Part shown: piece by piece, positions 60,659-64,000 of the stretch
Layout: each line of letters begins with the position of its first letter
Position numbering within the stretch: position 1 is the first letter of the stretch
NCBI GenBank assembly: GCA_022446815.1
Contig: JAKVCD010000018.1
Span: forward strand, 37,817 to 101,816
Source of the DNA: Planctomycetota bacterium
GTDB lineage: Bacteria > Planctomycetota > UBA1135 > GCA-002686595
DNA length: 64,000 nucleotides
Reading direction: 5' to 3'
Translations under genes and position numbers: made by a program
Notes under the pieces: model-generated
Seen by the model: the letters and a program-made list of their open reading frames with translations, nothing else
Database searches by the model: none
Told to the model about the DNA's origin: nothing

Positions 60659-62056
60659 TCAGTCCTCGTAGCGACGGAGCTTGATGGAGCGGAACCAGAC
60701 CTCGTCGCCGTGGTCCTGAAGAAGAATTTTGCCAGTCCGTTGAACTCCAAATACTGGTGAGTTACGGAACTTGCTCTTACCCCGAGCGGCAGCCCAGGCT
60801 TCGGAGTTCATGTCCGCGCGGAGGACGAGCTCGCCGTTCAGGTAGTACTCGAGGACGCCACCGCGGCTGTGGATCCTGGAATGATTGAAGGTGCCGATCA
60901 TGGCGAGCTTCTTGCCGGGTTTGGGCGCCATGACGTCATAGAGCGAGGCGGCTGTGGTCTTGGAGAGCCGGCCATTCTCATGCCGAGCGTCATCTAGGAT
61001 CTGGTATTCCGGCCCGACCTGGCCATGCTCTTCATCGATCCAGATCTTCACCCCGCTGTTGGCTCCAGCCGCCACCTTCCACTCGAAGCTGAGGTCAAAC
61101 TCCCTGTAGTCGCCGGTGGTGATGATGCTCCCGCCCCCCTTCGTGTGTCGAAGGCAGCCGCCCGTCACCTCCCAGCCCTCTTTTGGGAACTCCTCTCTCT
61201 TGAAGCCGCGCCACCCCTTGGTGGTCTGGCCGTCGAACAAGAGCTCCCAGCCAGCCGCTGCCTCTTCTTCCGTGAGAGTGTTGGGCGCGGCCTCACCATC
61301 AGTGACGGCGCCAGTCGCAGCCCACTCGGTCCCACGTAAAACGATGTTTTGGAACTGTGGATCGAGGTGAGAGGCCCGTGAACTCTCCTTTTCCCTCACG
61401 ACATGCCCTAGCGGTGTGTGAAAGACTCTCCCTTCGCCGAACTGGGAGACGATGATCATGGGCTCACGAGCTCCCGTTCCCCCTGTCTCCTTAGCGGAGT
61501 GTGCGCTCGCGAGCACTCGATGAGGAGACTCGTGCATGTGGACGAGGCGGTGGTAGAGCTCGTCTGGGTGCTTCAGGAGAGTCGGGAGGGTCGCCGTAAT
61601 GGGGTGCGAGCGGTCGTCGATCTCGACCCGGAACTCATGGAAGCGCCCGTGCCCGGTGCCCTCTCTCCAGAGCAGGCAGACGAGCTCTTCGTACTCCACC
61701 CAGCCAGGGAAGGCGTTGTTAGAGGCGTGGATGATGGAGACGCCTGTCCCACCGCGCACAGCGGCCAGGAAGTTCGCCTCCGCGGGATCGCCCCAGCGCG
61801 CGCCGTTGTAGTCGAGGACGAAGACGTCGTACTTGGCGAGGCTCTCGGAGTCCTCCAGGGTCACGCCAGGATCAAGAGTCACGTCGACTTCGAACCGGCC
61901 GGAGCGCTCGAGCATCTCTTTGAGTGAGACGTGACTCCACTCCCAGTCGTGGTTGTTCTCTCCCGTGAGCAGGAGGGCGGACACCTTGTCCTCAGTCTCT
62001 TGCTGGGGAGCATTGGTGAGCAGGCCTAGGCTGAGGAGGAGAGCTGTAGTGATCAT
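60659..62056 (-). CDS. Secreted ThuA + DUF1080 (3-keto-disaccharide hydrolase-like) protein
   Basis: 465 residues. MITTALLLSLGLLTNA is a short signal. Residues ~28-245 form a ThuA domain, a class I glutamine amidotransferase-like fold seen in trehalose-utilisation proteins (SALLLTGENNHDWEWSHVS, IIHASNNAFPGWVEYEEL, GRVFHTPLGH). Residues ~265-462 are DUF1080 (WELLFDGQTTKGWRGFK, GANSGVKIWIDEE, GPEYQILDDARHEN, EVWFRSIKLRRYED). DUF1080 hydrolyses 3-keto-glycosides in some bacteria, and ThuA is linked to 3-keto-sugar metabolism, so the fusion fits this pathway. First gene of an operon with the membrane protein and phosphoesterase. Another pair of DUF1080 domains is encoded at 43478-46111. Confidence 0.85.
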   Translation of the reverse strand: MITTALLLSLGLLTNAPQQETEDKVSALLLTGENNHDWEWSHVSLKEMLERSGRFEVDVTLDPGVTLEDSESLAKYDVFVLDYNGARWGDPAEANFLAAVRGGTGVSIIHASNNAFPGWVEYEELVCLLWREGTGHGRFHEFRVEIDDRSHPITATLPTLLKHPDELYHRLVHMHESPHRVLASAHSAKETGGTGAREPMIIVSQFGEGRVFHTPLGHVVREKESSRASHLDPQFQNIVLRGTEWAATGAVTDGEAAPNTLTEEEAAAGWELLFDGQTTKGWRGFKREEFPKEGWEVTGGCLRHTKGGGSIITTGDYREFDLSFEWKVAAGANSGVKIWIDEEHGQVGPEYQILDDARHENGRLSKTTAASLYDVMAPKPGKKLAMIGTFNHSRIHSRGGVLEYYLNGELVLRADMNSEAWAAARGKSKFRNSPVFGVQRTGKILLQDHGDEVWFRSIKLRRYED

Positions 62057-62112
62057 GGCGTCCTTCTTGCAGCGCCTAGTTTAGTTTGTACTGCGCCCGG
62101 ACCGAGCCATGT

Positions 62113-62454
62113 TCACCCTACTCCTGTGGCGGCCGCCAGGGATGCGAGCGTGATCGCGCCGTGCGAGGCGTGCCAGGCCACCTCTCCATCTTTGATCCAA
62201 AGTGCCTGTGGGGACTCGTGCGTCACGCCAGTAGCTTCGGCCACTGAGAGCGAGGCCGGGCGCTGCTCGATCACGTGGAGCCAGAACGTAGGCACATCGG
62301 CGTGGGCCTCACAGAACCTCCGATACTCAAAGAATGCCTGAGCGCTGATCGGGCAGGTCGGCGAATGCTTGAAGAGCAGGAGCTGGTCAGAGACGAGGAG
62401 CGCATCGAGCTCCATGTCTTGGCTGAGCTGAGTCGGAGACATGTGAGGGATCAT
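62113..62454 (-). CDS. YtxJ-like monothiol redox protein (bacillithiol system type, DUF2847)
   Basis: 113 residues; an in-frame ATG at 62442 could also be used and neither start has a strong ribosome site. LLLFKHSPTCPISAQAFFEYRRFC contains FKHSxxCPIS, the single-Cys (Cys34) motif of YtxJ, a thioredoxin-fold protein linked to bacillithiol de-thiolation. The end SPQALWIKDGEVAWHASHGAIT is also typical. It is a small cytoplasmic protein, and the neighbours (ThuA operon, 56 bases away) are not redox genes. With the Sec peroxiredoxin 10 kb away it points to thiol-based oxidant defence, though no direct link is shown. Confidence 0.82.
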   Translation of the reverse strand: MIPHMSPTQLSQDMELDALLVSDQLLLFKHSPTCPISAQAFFEYRRFCEAHADVPTFWLHVIEQRPASLSVAEATGVTHESPQALWIKDGEVAWHASHGAITLASLAAATGVG

Positions 62455-63084
62455 ATAGGCGCAGAGAGCGCGAGGTGTAGACTGTCCTGCTCCCTATGCG
62501 ACAAGCACCAGGGTGCGTCGCTCGACGAACAGGGCGGCGTGTGTCATCCCGCAGGCGCTTTCCTCTCCTTGTCCTCGCGCGAGGTCTCAAAAATTGGACT
62601 TGGAATGCGGAATAACTCTGACGACATAAGCCGTGGTTGCGTCGCAATTTGACGAGGCTTGCGCGGCGAATAGCGAGGTCAATTGCCGCTTTTTGAGAGA
62701 GAAGCTTGAACCCATGGCGGTCGTTTGGCTACAGTCTGCCTCTGCCCTGAGCGGGGGTAAAAGCCCGCTTTAGGCGCTTTTTGAGCGGTTTTCTGCCACC
62801 TCTGTGGGGGAGGACTGTGCTCAGACTTCGCAATTAGGATCTCAGCATCTTCTCGCTGCGATCGCCGGAAACTTAGAAATTTAAACAATTAATCCACAGC
62901 TTATGAGAAAGATAGTCCGCATTAACTCAAGCGGAGAATTTTACGCGCTCAGTCTAAATACAAAGATTAATTACAGAGGTATCCCTCTATATAGAGGCCC
63001 TGCGCAGGGGCGCGAGGGCCGCATCGAGGTGGTCGTGGGTTGGGGCTCTCGTCACTTGGGAGAGTCCTCTGGGAGGGCAGCCTG
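62455..63084 (+). promoter_or_regulatory. AT-richer non-coding stretch with two abutting palindromes
   Basis: About 630 bases without a supported gene. CCTCTATATAGAGG (62984-62997) and CCCTGCGCAGGG (62998-63009) are perfect palindromes that touch. AGAGG half-sites also occur at 62976-62980. The TATATA in the first could be a -10 for the following gene. Farther left a region near 62750-62790 can form alternative hairpins (GCGGG/CCCGC, then AAAAGC/GCTTTT), possibly a terminator. Composition is clearly lower in GC between 62840 and 62980. Confidence 0.45.
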
Positions 63085-64000
63085 ATGGAGGAGGAGCGCA
63101 TGAGGGACGCGGGGTGGTGTGTGGACCGGCTCGAGCAGCGGATCTTCAACTTAGACGCTGAGGGCATGCTCATAGAGCGTCTCGGTGAGCGAGAGTTGGA
63201 GTGGGCCATCAAGGCTGGTCTGAGGCCGCCCAGAGCGGTCCGGGATGTGTTGGATTGCGTGGACTCCTGGCTCGACGAGGAGCACACCATGCCTACAGGG
63301 CCTTGTGTGCCGCCCTTTGATCCCCAGGAGGCCCCCGAGGGCTTCAGCTTTGAAGACCTGAAGCGCTACGCACGCATGACTCAGGTGCTGCAGCTCTTCA
63401 ACTCCTTCGGAGTAGGCGTCTTCGTCGGCGGGGTGCACGTCCTGCTCGCCGAGGCAGCGCAGGCTGAGGGGGAGGAGTGCGAGGTCTCTCTGGGGTCTGT
63501 CTTAGAGCTCTTTGGCACGACGGCCTTAGGTCCGGATGATTTCGGCGACAGCGGTGAGCTCTCCTGGTCGTGTCGGATGGAGGCCCACATCCGAGCTGTC
63601 AGGCGGAGGACCGGGCTCGGCGACGCCCTGAGGCCGATCCCTGAAGGACATGGTTTCTTGAAGAGGCGAGGCACTGTCTTGAGCTCAAGGCGCCTTCAAG
63701 GCGCCTCTAGGAGCATGTTCCTGGCAGGATTGATCGCTGCGGGGTTACAGCCAGGGCGACTCCTAGAGGGAGAGAGGAGGCAAGCGGCCCCCTCTCAGCA
63801 GAGGGGCAAGCGCCAGAGAGGGAGCATGAAGACGGGCCAGAAGGCGCCCACTGAGCTCTTCTATATGAGCGATCAAGAGCTCGAGGGCCTCCTCCATGAA
63901 GACTCCATGAGGGCTGATGTGGAAGAGGAGCTGGAGTTCCGCTTGAGGAACAACCGCCTGAGTCGGATGCTGGCCTCCTTGAAGAGGATCTCGAGAGGCC
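63085..64000 (+). CDS. Unrecognised protein, 3' end outside window
   Basis: At least 305 residues from ATG at 63085, preceded by GGGAGG about 8 bases upstream; the frame stays open to the window end. The sequence (RMRDAGWCVDRLEQRIFNLD, later LKRYARMTQVLQLFNSFGVG) is helical, Arg/Glu/Leu-rich and soluble, and I recognise no domain. By my hand count roughly half of its Arg codons are AGG or AGA, unlike the neighbouring genes, where CGC dominates. A basic Gln/Arg stretch lies near residues 230-255 (SQQRGKRQRG). Together with the AT-rich upstream region this hints at acquired DNA or a lowly expressed gene. A nucleic-acid-linked role would fit the basic stretch but is only a guess. Confidence 0.6.
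   Translation, partial: MEEERMRDAGWCVDRLEQRIFNLDAEGMLIERLGERELEWAIKAGLRPPRAVRDVLDCVDSWLDEEHTMPTGPCVPPFDPQEAPEGFSFEDLKRYARMTQVLQLFNSFGVGVFVGGVHVLLAEAAQAEGEECEVSLGSVLELFGTTALGPDDFGDSGELSWSCRMEAHIRAVRRRTGLGDALRPIPEGHGFLKRRGTVLSSRRLQGASRSMFLAGLIAAGLQPGRLLEGERRQAAPSQQRGKRQRGSMKTGQKAPTELFYMSDQELEGLLHEDSMRADVEEELEFRLRNNRLSRMLASLKRISRG

Noticed and set aside
62903..63085. 60-residue open frame touching the last gene (TGATG)
   Set aside because: No ribosome site, no recognisable motif, and it overlaps the palindromes; the overlap with the next start could be chance.
1..64000. CRISPR arrays, insertion sequences, rRNA and tRNA genes
   Set aside because: None seen on reading both strands; short direct repeats were all explained by coding or operator sequence.

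Overview
The window looks like chromosomal DNA from a GC-rich Gram-negative bacterium, most likely a member of the Planctomycetota. The evidence is: a cytochrome-c/DUF1549/DUF1553 gene directly followed by a Tat-exported DUF1501 gene; DUF1080 and ThuA domains; a CRTAC1/ASPIC-UnbV protein; and a secreted protein whose C-terminal sandwich domain is of a type common in planctomycetes. Several outer-membrane proteins and lipoproteins support a diderm envelope. I saw no rRNA, tRNA, CRISPR array, transposase or phage module. The first and last genes are cut by the window edges.

Layout: 1-1336 holds the end of a LOG-family gene and two small lipoproteins (- strand). 1500-13995 is a sulfur/alkaline-phosphatase-superfamily region: a ribbon-helix-helix protein, ATP sulfurylase, a sulfatase-like enzyme with Thr in place of the formylglycine Cys, APS kinase, then two large membrane-anchored AlkP-superfamily proteins, a second ribbon-helix-helix protein, a membrane protein, a (p)ppGpp-hydrolase-like HD protein, a zinc-peptidase-like protein and, convergently, rhodanese and CysQ. 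Sat + CysC + CysQ makes PAPS and removes PAP, and no PAPS reductase is present, so a sulfation role is plausible. 14304-17164 encodes a 2-oxoacid:ferredoxin oxidoreductase (korAB). 17195-28288 (- strand) holds an outer-membrane barrel, a secreted protein, a polyferredoxin-TPR fusion, a two-domain flavoprotein, TrkH and PlsC. 28367-46111 is rich in secreted planctomycete-type proteins. 46123-52131 holds an aminotransferase, a CDF transporter, a tandem GGCT protein and a DUF2339 protein.

The strongest hidden signal is at 52217-52669 (- strand). A complete BCP-type peroxiredoxin reads through an in-frame TGA placed exactly at the peroxidatic cysteine. The TGA is followed by a perfect 8-bp stem-loop at the spacing of a bacterial SECIS element. 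I read this as a selenocysteine peroxiredoxin that ordinary gene calling truncates.

A second system lies at 53538-56908. Fur-box-like operators, one filling the 17-bp spacer of a promoter, precede ApbE (FMN transferase), a porin, an FMN-binding exported protein and a His-rich four-helix membrane protein. This looks like an iron-controlled flavin electron-transfer module.

56971-62454 holds an acyltransferase-like membrane protein and an operon for ThuA/DUF1080, a membrane protein and a metallophosphoesterase, followed by a YtxJ-like protein. The right end (62455-64000) is an AT-rich, palindrome-bearing stretch before an unrecognised gene with unusual arginine codon use.
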